DNA of 64,000 bases from an uncultured Clostridia bacterium (GTDB lineage Bacteria; Bacillota; Clostridia; TANB77; CAG-508): the NCBI GenBank assembly GCA_934157035.1, contig CAKPHG010000001.1:124001-188000 (forward strand), written 5' to 3'. The first letter of the stretch is position 1; each line of letters begins with the position of its first letter. This document shows positions 53,559-61,390 of the stretch, one piece after another. Made by a program: the position numbers and the translations under genes. The notes beneath the pieces are model-generated. The model saw nothing but the letters and a program-made list of their open reading frames with translations. It was not told the DNA's origin and ran no database searches.

Positions 53559-54134
53559 TTATTTCTCCTTTTTTTGTAATTTATTTATAAACGCTTTTTC
53601 TATCTCTTTATATAATTCCATAACTTCAATGTTTTCGTTATTTCTTAATTTATATATTAAACTAGAACATACAAAACCAAATATTCCTGAAGCAACTACA
53701 TTTGAATCTAAATTACTTATTTCTCCTTTTTTTATTCCTTCTTTTACTATTTGTTCTATCATTTCTATATATTCAAATACAATGCTTCTACACATTTTCG
53801 AACGCTCACTTGTACCCCATATTTCACTTAATATTATTGTTATAAAATTTTCATATTTTACTAATACCTTTATTTGTATTAATATTATTGCTCTTATTTT
53901 ATCTATAGAATTTGTCATTTTGTCTGTTTTTATTTCTATACTATTTTTTAAAAGCTTTACTCCTTCTTCTACTAAGAACTTAAATATTTCTTCTTTACTA
54001 GAAAAATGATAATATAATGTACCTTTTGCTACACCTACCGTTGCTGTTATTTCTTCTACCGATGTCGCATCATATCCTTTTTCTGCAAATAATTTCATTG
54101 ATGTTTCAAATATTTTTCTTTTTGTTTTATTCAT
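53559..54134 (-). CDS. TetR/AcrR-family transcriptional regulator
   Basis: The 191-residue protein has a typical N-terminal helix-turn-helix (KIFETSMKLFAEKGYDATSVEEITATVGVAKGTLYYHFSSKEEIFKFLVEEG) and a helical ligand-binding C-terminal domain. The ATG at 54134 has AAAGGTGAGAATA upstream; the longer ORF starts at an overlapping GTG. It directly precedes the acyl-CoA ligase, implying FadR-like control of fatty-acid use. The ligand is inferred, not seen. Confidence 0.92.
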   Translation of the reverse strand: MNKTKRKIFETSMKLFAEKGYDATSVEEITATVGVAKGTLYYHFSSKEEIFKFLVEEGVKLLKNSIEIKTDKMTNSIDKIRAIILIQIKVLVKYENFITIILSEIWGTSERSKMCRSIVFEYIEMIEQIVKEGIKKGEISNLDSNVVASGIFGFVCSSLIYKLRNNENIEVMELYKEIEKAFINKLQKKEK

Positions 54135-54234
54135 TATTCTCACCTTTATAAATAAAATCTTTATTAATTATATATTTTTATCTGCTTTTTTGCAAGTATC
54201 TTTTGTTTTTTTGACTACGTGTTCAAATACATTT

Positions 54235-54260
54235 AAAGGGAGATTTAAAATCTCCCTTTT
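54235..54260 (-). terminator. Terminator of mreB
   Basis: The arms AAAGGGAGATTT and AAATCTCCCTTT form a perfect stem with a 2-base loop, directly after the mreB stop codon. Confidence 0.9.
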
Positions 54261-54265
54261 GTCTT

Positions 54266-55267
54266 TTATCTTCTTTTTCCATCTAAAGAATCTAAATTAT
54301 CCAATGCTTTTCCTGTACCTAATGCTACACATGACACTGCATCTTGTGCAATCATTACATTTATTCCTGTTTTTTCTTGTAATAATTTATCTAATCCGTC
54401 TACTAAACAACCTCCACCTGTCATATAAATTCCTTTGTCACTAATGTCTGCTGCAAGTTCTGGTGGTGTTTTTTCTAATACTGAATGAACTGCGTCTACT
54501 ATCATCATAGCTGGTTCCATTAATGCTTCTAACATTTCACTTGATTTAACTGCTATTGTTCTTGGAAGTCCAGTAGTTAAATCTCTTCCTCTTACATCCA
54601 TTTCTACATCTTGTATTTTTGGATATACACATCCTATATTAATTTTTAAATCTTCAGCTGTTCTTTCACCAATTATCATATTATATTTTTTCTTTATATA
54701 TTTTACTATATATTCGTCAAATTTGTCTCCAGCAACCTTTAAAGATGTGCTAACAACACTTCCTCCTAAAGAAATAACTGCTATGTCTGTTGTTCCTCCT
54801 CCTATATCTACAACCATATTTCCACATGGTTTAGAAATATCTATTCCTGCTCCTATTGCTGCTGCTATTGGTTCTTCTATTAAATATACTTTTCTTGCTC
54901 CCGCTTGTGAAGCTGCATCTATTACTGCTTTTTTTTCTACTTCTGTAACTTGTGAAGGTATACATATCATAATTCTAGGTGCAAAAATAAACCTTCCACA
55001 TACTTTATTTATAAAATATTTTAACATTTTCTCTGTCTCTGTGTAGCTAGAAATAACTCCTTCTCTTAAAGGTCTTGTAGCTACTATGTTTCCTGGTGTT
55101 CTTCCAAGCATTCTTCTTGCTTCTTTTCCTACTGCTAGTACATTTCCTGTATTATTATCTACAGCTACTACTGATGGCTCGCGAAGTACTATTCCTTTTC
55201 CTTTTACGTATGCAATAACTGTTGCAGTTCCTAAATCGATTCCTATATCTTGTCCAAAATCAAACAT
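54266..55267 (-). CDS. mreB: MreB/Mbl-family rod-shape actin homologue
   Basis: It forms membrane-associated filaments that guide lateral wall synthesis. The 333 residues have the phosphate-1 motif DIGIDLGTAT (residues 7-16), IEEPIAAAIGAG, phosphate-2 VVDIGGGTTDIAVIS and the adenosine motif MTGGGCLVDGL. An N-terminal MFDFGQ replaces the longer amphipathic helix of Gram-negative MreB, as in Mbl. No mreC or mreD follows, so it stands alone and may correspond to Mbl or MreBH. The start follows AAAGGAAGATTTAG. Confidence 0.93.
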   Translation of the reverse strand: MFDFGQDIGIDLGTATVIAYVKGKGIVLREPSVVAVDNNTGNVLAVGKEARRMLGRTPGNIVATRPLREGVISSYTETEKMLKYFINKVCGRFIFAPRIMICIPSQVTEVEKKAVIDAASQAGARKVYLIEEPIAAAIGAGIDISKPCGNMVVDIGGGTTDIAVISLGGSVVSTSLKVAGDKFDEYIVKYIKKKYNMIIGERTAEDLKINIGCVYPKIQDVEMDVRGRDLTTGLPRTIAVKSSEMLEALMEPAMMIVDAVHSVLEKTPPELAADISDKGIYMTGGGCLVDGLDKLLQEKTGINVMIAQDAVSCVALGTGKALDNLDSLDGKRR

Positions 55268-55392
55268 CTAAATCTTCCTTTCAGTATTATATTCTTCTCA
55301 TTTTATTTCTTTTTTATTACATTTCTGTTGCAATTATATTACAGTTTTCTTAAAATAGCAATGTTTTTTTGTTAATTTAAATATAAAATAAA

Positions 55393-55446
55393 AGACTATT
55401 TATATAAATCTAAAACTCTCAAAGTTTTTTATTTATATAAACAGTC
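55393..55446 (-). terminator. Terminator downstream of the 164-residue membrane gene
   Basis: The arms GACTGTTTATATAAA and TTTATATAAATAGTC with an inner loop are followed by TTTTATTTTATA on the minus strand. Confidence 0.82.
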
Positions 55447-55452
55447 CTAATT

Positions 55453-55947
55453 CTAAAACATTATACAGTATTCCAAAATTAAATATGCAGATGTACCAAT
55501 AGCTATTGCATTTTCTAGATTAATATTTCTTTGTATTACTAAGAATATATTATCTATTTTTTGTTGTGGCTTTTCAGTTATAATGTCTACTTCTGCCTTT
55601 TCTACTTTATTAAATTTAAAATGAACTTCAAATTCTTTTTCTTCTTTTGCGTTTAATTCATCTATTTCTACATATTTAGTTCCCATTAAAATATCATTTT
55701 TTGAATAAAGTTTAATCTCTAGATATTTATTTTTTATAATATTTTCTGTATCATTTATTATTTTTCCTTTTATAAACCCATTTACTGAAGATGCTTGTAA
55801 TTCTGTTTCCATTTTTATTGGAGTCTTTACTACAACTGTTTTATATTCAAACATTGTATCTAGTGTAAAATAAATAACTACTTGTGAAAATATATAAAAA
55901 AGAACTACTAATAAAAAATAGATAAAAAATGTTTTCATTCTTGCCAT
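55453..55947 (-). CDS. Membrane-anchored protein with an extracytoplasmic beta domain
   Basis: The 164-residue protein has an N-terminal membrane segment (residues 6-28), a beta-rich middle that looks like an FxLYD-type immunoglobulin-like fold (NGFIKGKIINDTENIIKNKYLEIKLYSKND), and a hydrophobic C-terminal segment (ENAIAIGTSAYLILEYCIMF). The role is unknown. The start follows GGAGAATAAAAA. It follows lexA on the same strand (gap about 26 bases), so both may be SOS co-transcribed. Confidence 0.78.
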   Translation of the reverse strand: MARMKTFFIYFLLVVLFYIFSQVVIYFTLDTMFEYKTVVVKTPIKMETELQASSVNGFIKGKIINDTENIIKNKYLEIKLYSKNDILMGTKYVEIDELNAKEEKEFEVHFKFNKVEKAEVDIITEKPQQKIDNIFLVIQRNINLENAIAIGTSAYLILEYCIMF

Positions 55948-55973
55948 TTTTTATTCTCCATTCTATTTTATTT

Positions 55974-56630
55974 TTACATTTTTCTAAATACTCCTGCTAC
56001 TTTACCTAAAATTTCACAATTTGGAACTATTATTGGATCCATTGTACTGTTTTCTGGTTGTAAACGTATATGATCTTTTTCTTTATAAAAAGTTTTTACT
56101 GTTGCTTCATCTCCAATTAAAGCTACTACTATTTCTCCATTATTAGCTACATTTTGTTTTTTTACTAAAATATAGTCTCCATTTAGAATTCCCGCTTCTA
56201 TCATACTTTCTCCACGAACTGTAAGCATAAAGCTTTCTGAATTTCCGACAAAATCGATTGGTATTGGGAAAGTATCTGTAACATTTTCTACAGCTAAAAT
56301 TGGTTCTCCAGCTGTTATTTTGCCTATGACTGGTACTTCTACCATTTCTCTTCCTGAATAGAAATTTTTGTCTTCTTTTATTTTCTCTTTATTGTCTGCT
56401 CCTTTTAATAAACGAAGTGTTCTTCCTTTTTGATCTTCTTTCTTAATATAACCTTTTTCAGCAAGTTTAGCTAAATAGCCATGCACTGTTGCTGTTGAAC
56501 TTAACCCAACAGCTTTTCCTATTTCTCTAACTGATGGTGGATATCCTTTTTCATTAACTTGTTTTTCAATGAAATTTAATATTGATTTTTCTCTTTTATT
56601 TAATTGCATAGGATCTTTCTTTGCTTTCAT
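55974..56630 (-). CDS. lexA: LexA repressor, SOS master regulator
   Basis: LexA binds SOS operators and cleaves itself when RecA filaments form. The 218 residues have the winged helix N-terminal domain (NKREKSILNFIEKQVNEKGYPPSVREIGKAVGLSSTATVHGYLAKL), the cleavage site A107-G108 (GKITAGEP) and the Ser142/Lys179 dyad (RGESMIEAG, DEATVKTF). The ATG at 56630 follows TTAGGAGTGATGTAA. No clear LexA operator was found in the upstream 100 bases. Confidence 0.96.
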   Translation of the reverse strand: MKAKKDPMQLNKREKSILNFIEKQVNEKGYPPSVREIGKAVGLSSTATVHGYLAKLAEKGYIKKEDQKGRTLRLLKGADNKEKIKEDKNFYSGREMVEVPVIGKITAGEPILAVENVTDTFPIPIDFVGNSESFMLTVRGESMIEAGILNGDYILVKKQNVANNGEIVVALIGDEATVKTFYKEKDHIRLQPENSTMDPIIVPNCEILGKVAGVFRKM

Positions 56631-56680
56631 TTACATCACTCCTAATTTTAATTTCTTATATAATATCATACAAACAAAAG

Positions 56681-56715
56681 AATGTCAAACAAAAGTTTTA
56701 ATTTTGTTTGACATT
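56681..56715 (-). terminator. Terminator of obgE, upstream of lexA
   Basis: A perfect 14-base-pair inverted repeat (AATGTCAAACAAAA / TTTTGTTTGACATT) is followed by CTTTTGTTTG on the minus strand. It could also be a regulatory palindrome for lexA, since it lies in that promoter region. Confidence 0.7.
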
Positions 56716-56733
56716 TTTCATTTTATTTATATT

Positions 56734-58008
56734 CTAGTCCATCCACTCTAATTCCCAGTCAACTACTTTTACTGTATCGCCTTCTTTAACTCCTGCTTCT
56801 TTTAATGCTTTATTTACTCCTAATTCATCTAAACATTTTTGGAAATAATACATAGATTCATTATCTTCTAAGTTAACTCTTCTCATAATTTTTTGTACGC
56901 CCGGACCATCTACTATAAACATTCCGTCTTCTTTTGTTATTGTAAATGGTACTTCATCTTCTAAGTTATATACTTTCTTTCCGCCAACTACTTCTACAAT
57001 ATCTTCTTTTGGAAGTGTCTTTAATACCTCAGATACATGTTTTAAAAGTTCTTCTACTCCTTCACCTGTAACTGCGGAAATTTTGTATATTTCTATTCCT
57101 TTTTCTTTAGCCATTTTTTCTAATTCTTTATATAAACTTTCATCTTGCATACTATCTATTTTATTTGCTACTATTATTTGTTTTCTTGTAGCTAATTTTT
57201 CGCTATATTGCTTTAATTCTTCATTTATAGTATTAAAATCTTCCACAGGATTTCTTCCTTCTGTTCCAGATACATCTATTACATGAAGTAATAATCTAGT
57301 TCTTTCAATATGTCTTAAAAATTGAAGTCCAAGTCCTGTACCTTGGCTTGCTCCCTCTATAATACCAGGTATGTCTGCTATTACAAAACTATCTCCATAG
57401 TTTGATTTTACCACTCCTAAATTTGGTTCTAATGTTGTAAAGTGATAGTTTGCAATTTTAGGTGTAGCTGATGTTGTCCTTGATAGAAATGTTGATTTTC
57501 CTACATTAGGAAATCCTAATAACCCTACATCTGCTAATAGTTTTAATTCTAATACAAGTTCTTTTTCTAAACCTTTTTCTCCATCTTGTGAAAAACGAGG
57601 TGCTTGTCTTGTTGATGTTGCAAAATGTGAGTTTCCTTTTCCTCCTCTTCCTCCTGGAAGTATGAGTTCTTCTTGCCCTTTTTCAGATAAATCTGCTAAT
57701 ACTTGATTTGTTTCAGCATCTTTAATTATTGTACCTATTGGTACACCAATGTGTAAGTCTTCTCCACTTCTTCCATATCTATGTGCGCCTTCACCATTTT
57801 TTCCATCTTCCGCCTTAAACTTCTTTTTAAATCTAAAATCTACTAATGTGTTTGCATCTGGATCTACGAAAAAGTAAACATCTCCACCTTTTCCTCCATC
57901 GCCTCCATCTGGGCCACCTGCTGCTACATATTTTTCACGACGAAAAGAGACAGCTCCGTTGCCTCCATCACCTGATTTTACAATTATTTTCACATAGTCT
58001 GTAAACAT
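56734..58008 (-). CDS. obgE: Obg-family GTPase
   Basis: ObgE works in large ribosomal subunit assembly and stress responses. The 424 residues have the glycine-rich Obg domain (RREKYVAAGGPDGGDGGKGGDVYFFVD), the G domain with GFPNVGKSTFLSR (G1), a DIPG G3 element and NKID (G4), then the OCT domain at the C-terminus (YNLEDEVPFTITKEDG). The start overlaps the DUF1653 gene's stop by one base and uses AGAGGT in that gene. Confidence 0.97.
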   Translation of the reverse strand: MFTDYVKIIVKSGDGGNGAVSFRREKYVAAGGPDGGDGGKGGDVYFFVDPDANTLVDFRFKKKFKAEDGKNGEGAHRYGRSGEDLHIGVPIGTIIKDAETNQVLADLSEKGQEELILPGGRGGKGNSHFATSTRQAPRFSQDGEKGLEKELVLELKLLADVGLLGFPNVGKSTFLSRTTSATPKIANYHFTTLEPNLGVVKSNYGDSFVIADIPGIIEGASQGTGLGLQFLRHIERTRLLLHVIDVSGTEGRNPVEDFNTINEELKQYSEKLATRKQIIVANKIDSMQDESLYKELEKMAKEKGIEIYKISAVTGEGVEELLKHVSEVLKTLPKEDIVEVVGGKKVYNLEDEVPFTITKEDGMFIVDGPGVQKIMRRVNLEDNESMYYFQKCLDELGVNKALKEAGVKEGDTVKVVDWELEWMD

Positions 58009-58343
58009 TATTTTACCTCTTCTAAACTTTCTATATATTCTTTCTTAGCCTTTATGAATTCTTCTGTACTTATTGTTTCTATTTCTTCTGGAGTTAATTT
58101 TTCTACACGATATTTTTGACGAAATTTTCTTTGTTTATCTTCTTCTAATTCCTCAGTTAATTCAACTTCTTCTCTTGCAAATACTTGGTTTTCTTGAAAC
58201 ATATTTTTATATACAACTAAACTTCCTTTAACATCTTGTGCATTTCCTGTATATTTTACTCCTATTTCTAATATTTCATAAATGTTTTTGTGTATTAAAT
58301 CTTCTCCTTTAAAATGTTTGCATAAATCACCTTTTTTAAACAT
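58008..58343 (-). CDS. DUF1653-domain protein
   Basis: The 111-residue cytoplasmic protein starts with the DUF1653 fold (GDLCKHFKGEDLIHKNIYEILEIGVKYTG...LVVYKNMFQENQVFAREEVEL), followed by a charged helical tail (residues 70-111). The domain is of unknown function. It has a ribosome-binding site GTAAGGAGAAAC, overlaps obgE by one base (TAATG) and lies about 50 bases after trpS, so it is transcribed with both. Confidence 0.82.
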   Translation of the reverse strand: MFKKGDLCKHFKGEDLIHKNIYEILEIGVKYTGNAQDVKGSLVVYKNMFQENQVFAREEVELTEELEEDKQRKFRQKYRVEKLTPEEIETISTEEFIKAKKEYIESLEEVK

Positions 58344-58358
58344 TGTTTCTCCTTACCC

Positions 58359-58390
58359 AGGACAAAAATTGACCCGTCCCCAAATGTCCT
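58359..58390. repeat. Palindromic element between trpS and the DUF1653 gene
   Basis: The arms AGGACA and TGTCCT flank a GC-richer core containing GACCCGTCCCC. The core recalls a short repeated element found in many Clostridia; a related GGGGAC...GTCCC core is in rlmB. It lies just past the trpS stop. Confidence 0.6.
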
Positions 58391-59398
58391 TTAATAATCT
58401 AGTCTCATCGCTTTTTTTACCTTTTTCATCGTTTCTTTTGCTGTTTTTTGAGCTTTTAAAGTTCCTTCCATTAATATTTTATCTACTATTTCTGGATGTT
58501 CTTCATAATATGCTCTTTTTTCTCTTATTGGTTTTAATGTGTCTGATATATTTTTAGCAAGTTCACGCTTACATGCTACGCATCCTCTTGCTCCTGCTTT
58601 ACATTCTGCACATACTGTATTTACTTCTTCTTCCTTGCTAAATAATTTGTGATAATAATATACCATACATATATCTGGGTTTCCTTTATCATCTTTTTTT
58701 ATTCTTCCTGGATCTGTTACTGCGCTCATTACTTTTTTAGTTATTTCTTCTTCTGAATCTGATAGATATATTGCATTTCCTAAAGATTTACCCATTTTTT
58801 CGTTTCCATCTAATCCTTTTATTCTTCCTGCACTTGATAGTACTGGTTCTGGTTCTACTAAAGTTTCCCCATATATTGAGTTAAATTTTCTTACTATTTC
58901 TCTACATTGTTCAATTAATGGAAGTTGGTCTTCTCCTACTGGTACTAATTCTCCTTCAAAACATGTTATATCTGCTGCTTGACTTACTGGATATCCTAAA
59001 AAACCATACGTAACACTTTCTCCAAACAAATCTTTCTTTTGAGCTATTTCTGTTTTTACTGTTGGGTTTCTTTGAAGTCTTGCTATTGTTACTAAATTTG
59101 AATAAAATACTGTAAGTTCTGCAACTTCTGGTATCATTGATTGGATGTATATTGTTGTTTTTTCAGGATCTATTCCACACGCTAAATAGTCCATTGCTAC
59201 TTCTCTGACATTTTTTCTTACTTTATCTGGATTATTAAAGTTATCTGTTAATGCTTGAACATCTGCTATTAATATGTATGGATCATATAATCCTGAATTT
59301 TGCATTTCTACTCTCTTTTTTAAAGATCCAAAATAATGTCCTATATGTAATCTTCCTGTTGGTCTATCTCCTGTTAATATACGTTTTTTATCTGCCAT
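58391..59398 (-). CDS. trpS: Tryptophanyl-tRNA synthetase
   Basis: The 335-residue class I enzyme charges tRNA-Trp. HIGH is in TGDRPTGRLHIGHYFG, KMSKS is in GNEKMGKSLGNAIY and the ATP/substrate region GYPVSQAADI is present. Cysteines CAECKAGARGCVACK in the C-terminal half form a likely zinc site. The start follows CAGGGGGAATACTT. No T-box leader is seen upstream, unlike thrS and valS; the gene follows the aminotransferase by 17 bases. Confidence 0.96.
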   Translation of the reverse strand: MADKKRILTGDRPTGRLHIGHYFGSLKKRVEMQNSGLYDPYILIADVQALTDNFNNPDKVRKNVREVAMDYLACGIDPEKTTIYIQSMIPEVAELTVFYSNLVTIARLQRNPTVKTEIAQKKDLFGESVTYGFLGYPVSQAADITCFEGELVPVGEDQLPLIEQCREIVRKFNSIYGETLVEPEPVLSSAGRIKGLDGNEKMGKSLGNAIYLSDSEEEITKKVMSAVTDPGRIKKDDKGNPDICMVYYYHKLFSKEEEVNTVCAECKAGARGCVACKRELAKNISDTLKPIREKRAYYEEHPEIVDKILMEGTLKAQKTAKETMKKVKKAMRLDY

Positions 59399-59415
59399 AA
59401 GTATTCCCCCTGTAT

Positions 59416-60666
59416 TTATTTCATATTTTCTTCTACATTTTGTTTTAATATGTTTAATCCTTTTAGCAATGTTTCTTCGTCTATTGTTAATGGTGGCATT
59501 ATTTTTACAACAGAATTATTTCTTCCTGCACGTTCAACTATTAGTCCTGATTTAAAACAATCTGTTGAAATTTTCTTAGCTATAGTCTCATTATGAGTCT
59601 CTATTCCCCATATTAAACCAATTCCTCTTATTTCTATATTAGAATTTATTGGTTTTATTTCTTTTTCTAAGAATTCTTTAACTATTTCACCTTTTTGTCT
59701 TACTTTTTCTTCTATATGATTTTGTTTCATAAATTCTAATCCTGCTTTTGAAGCAACCATTGCTAATTGATTTCCTCTAAATGTTCCATTATGTTCTCCT
59801 GGTGCCCATATATCTAACTCTGGTTTTATTAATGTTAATGCAAATGGCATTCCATATCCACCTATTGATTTTGAAAGTGTTACCATATCTGGCACAATGT
59901 TTGCTCTTTCAAATGAGAAAAATGTTCCTGTTCTTGCATTTCCAACTTGAACATCATCTACTATTAATAAAATGTCGTTGTCATCACATAATTTTCTAAG
60001 TCTTTGTAGATAATCTTTTTCAAATACCCAAATTCCACCTTCTGCTTGTACTGTTTCTATTATAATTGCTGCTGGTTTTTCTATTCCAGAATGATCATCA
60101 TCTAATATTGTTTGCATATAGTCTATTGTATCTAAATCTTTAAACATATATGGAGCTGGTATATGTGTAACATTTTCTAGGCTAACTCCTGCTCCTTGTC
60201 TAGATTCTTTATCACTAGTTAAAGCTAGAGAACCTAATGTCATACCATGGAAACATCCCATTAAGCACCATATATTATTTCTTTTCTTTACTTTTCTAGC
60301 TAATTTTAGTGCTGCTTCTATTGCATTTGTACCTGTTGGTCCAGGAAATTGAATTTTATAATTTAAATTTCTTTCTTTTAATATTTCTTCTTCAAAATAT
60401 TCAATAAAGTCTTTTTTAGCTTTTGTATACATATCTAAAGCATGCATTATTCTATCATCTTGTAAATATTTTATTACTTTTTCTTTTATATAATCGTTAT
60501 TGTGTCCATAGTTTACTGCTCCTGCTCCACAAAAGAAATCTATATATTCTTTTCCATTTGTATCTTTTATGATAGATCCTTTTGCATAATCTAATACTTC
60601 TGTAAATACTCTACAATAAGATCTTACTTCTGATTCATATTTTTCAAAAACTTCTTTTTCTTCCAT
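59416..60666 (-). CDS. Class III aminotransferase, diaminobutyrate-2-oxoglutarate type (EctB-like)
   Basis: It is a PLP enzyme that interconverts aspartate semialdehyde and 2,4-diaminobutyrate in EctB proteins. The 416 residues match EctB: SEVRSYCRVFTEVLDYAKGSII, FFCGAGAVNYGHN, GPTGTNAIEAALKLARK, the PLP-binding IVDDVQVGNART and lysine K266 in TLSKSIGGYGMP. No ectA or ectC is near, so ectoine is not made here. The neighbours gatD-like and murT suggest a wall role, for which no direct evidence exists. The start follows GAAGGAGAAAAATT. Confidence 0.85.
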   Translation of the reverse strand: MEEKEVFEKYESEVRSYCRVFTEVLDYAKGSIIKDTNGKEYIDFFCGAGAVNYGHNNDYIKEKVIKYLQDDRIMHALDMYTKAKKDFIEYFEEEILKERNLNYKIQFPGPTGTNAIEAALKLARKVKKRNNIWCLMGCFHGMTLGSLALTSDKESRQGAGVSLENVTHIPAPYMFKDLDTIDYMQTILDDDHSGIEKPAAIIIETVQAEGGIWVFEKDYLQRLRKLCDDNDILLIVDDVQVGNARTGTFFSFERANIVPDMVTLSKSIGGYGMPFALTLIKPELDIWAPGEHNGTFRGNQLAMVASKAGLEFMKQNHIEEKVRQKGEIVKEFLEKEIKPINSNIEIRGIGLIWGIETHNETIAKKISTDCFKSGLIVERAGRNNSVVKIMPPLTIDEETLLKGLNILKQNVEENMK

Positions 60667-60679
60667 AATTTTTCTCCTT

Positions 60680-61390
60680 CTAATTAAATTCTCTATCTAA
60701 TTTTTCAAATTCTTCTAACCTTTTTTTATAGGTTTCTATTGCTACATCTTCAAATGCCACACTTTCTTCTTGCCCCATTAATTTTAATATATATTTTGTA
60801 AAGTATGGATTTAGTACTAGTATTGGTCCTAGTAAATATGTTCCTATAAAATTATTTACTCTATATCCTTCATATTTTGATTCTGTATTTATTCCACTAC
60901 CTTTTATAGATTCAAAAACATAATTATTTGAGTTATCTCCATAGCTCATGCTAAATTGCGCTTTAAATCCTACTATTTTTATATCTTCTATTTTCCCTAA
61001 AAATAGTGAATTAAATCTATTCATCATTCTTCTTTTTGCATATATAGGTATTATATCTAGTCCATCAATTTTTGTTCCATCTTCATTTTCAATATATTTT
61101 CCAAATACTTCAAAGGCATTTCCTGTTAGTAAAAACACTTTATTCTTTTCTATCAATTCTTTAATTCTATCTTTATATGGTTTTAATTTTTGTATTACTA
61201 TTTCTTGTGTCTTTTCTGTCATAGGTGCCATATAAATTAAATCTACATCTTCTTTCACAAATTTTGGTTCATCTGTTAAAGAAGTATATACGCATTCTAC
61301 TTCTTTAATACTTTTTTGTAAATACTTTATATTAAACAAGTCTCCATATAAATTACATACTTCCGAAAATAAAACTTCAATTTTAATCAT
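60680..61390 (-). CDS. GatD-like type 1 glutamine amidotransferase homologue lacking catalytic Cys and His
   Basis: GatD supplies ammonia to MurT, which amidates the D-glutamate of lipid II. The 236 residues have the fold (VLFSEVCNLYGDLFNIKYLQKS, LIYMAPMTEKTQE, LLTGNAFEVFGKYI, FIGTYLLGPILVLNP). The catalytic cysteine position is N91 (TGNAFEVFG instead of a CGG-type nucleophile elbow) and the catalytic histidine of the GTYxHGP motif is L187. The protein therefore cannot hydrolyse glutamine by the usual route. It overlaps the murT stop by 8 bases, so both are coupled. Either the pair uses free ammonia, or the subunit has a structural role. Confidence 0.85.
   Translation of the reverse strand: MIKIEVLFSEVCNLYGDLFNIKYLQKSIKEVECVYTSLTDEPKFVKEDVDLIYMAPMTEKTQEIVIQKLKPYKDRIKELIEKNKVFLLTGNAFEVFGKYIENEDGTKIDGLDIIPIYAKRRMMNRFNSLFLGKIEDIKIVGFKAQFSMSYGDNSNNYVFESIKGSGINTESKYEGYRVNNFIGTYLLGPILVLNPYFTKYILKLMGQEESVAFEDVAIETYKKRLEEFEKLDREFN

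Noticed and set aside
56681..56715. LexA operator upstream of lexA
   Set aside because: The palindrome does not match the CGAAC-N4-GTTCG type used by Gram-positive LexA and is better explained as the obgE terminator.
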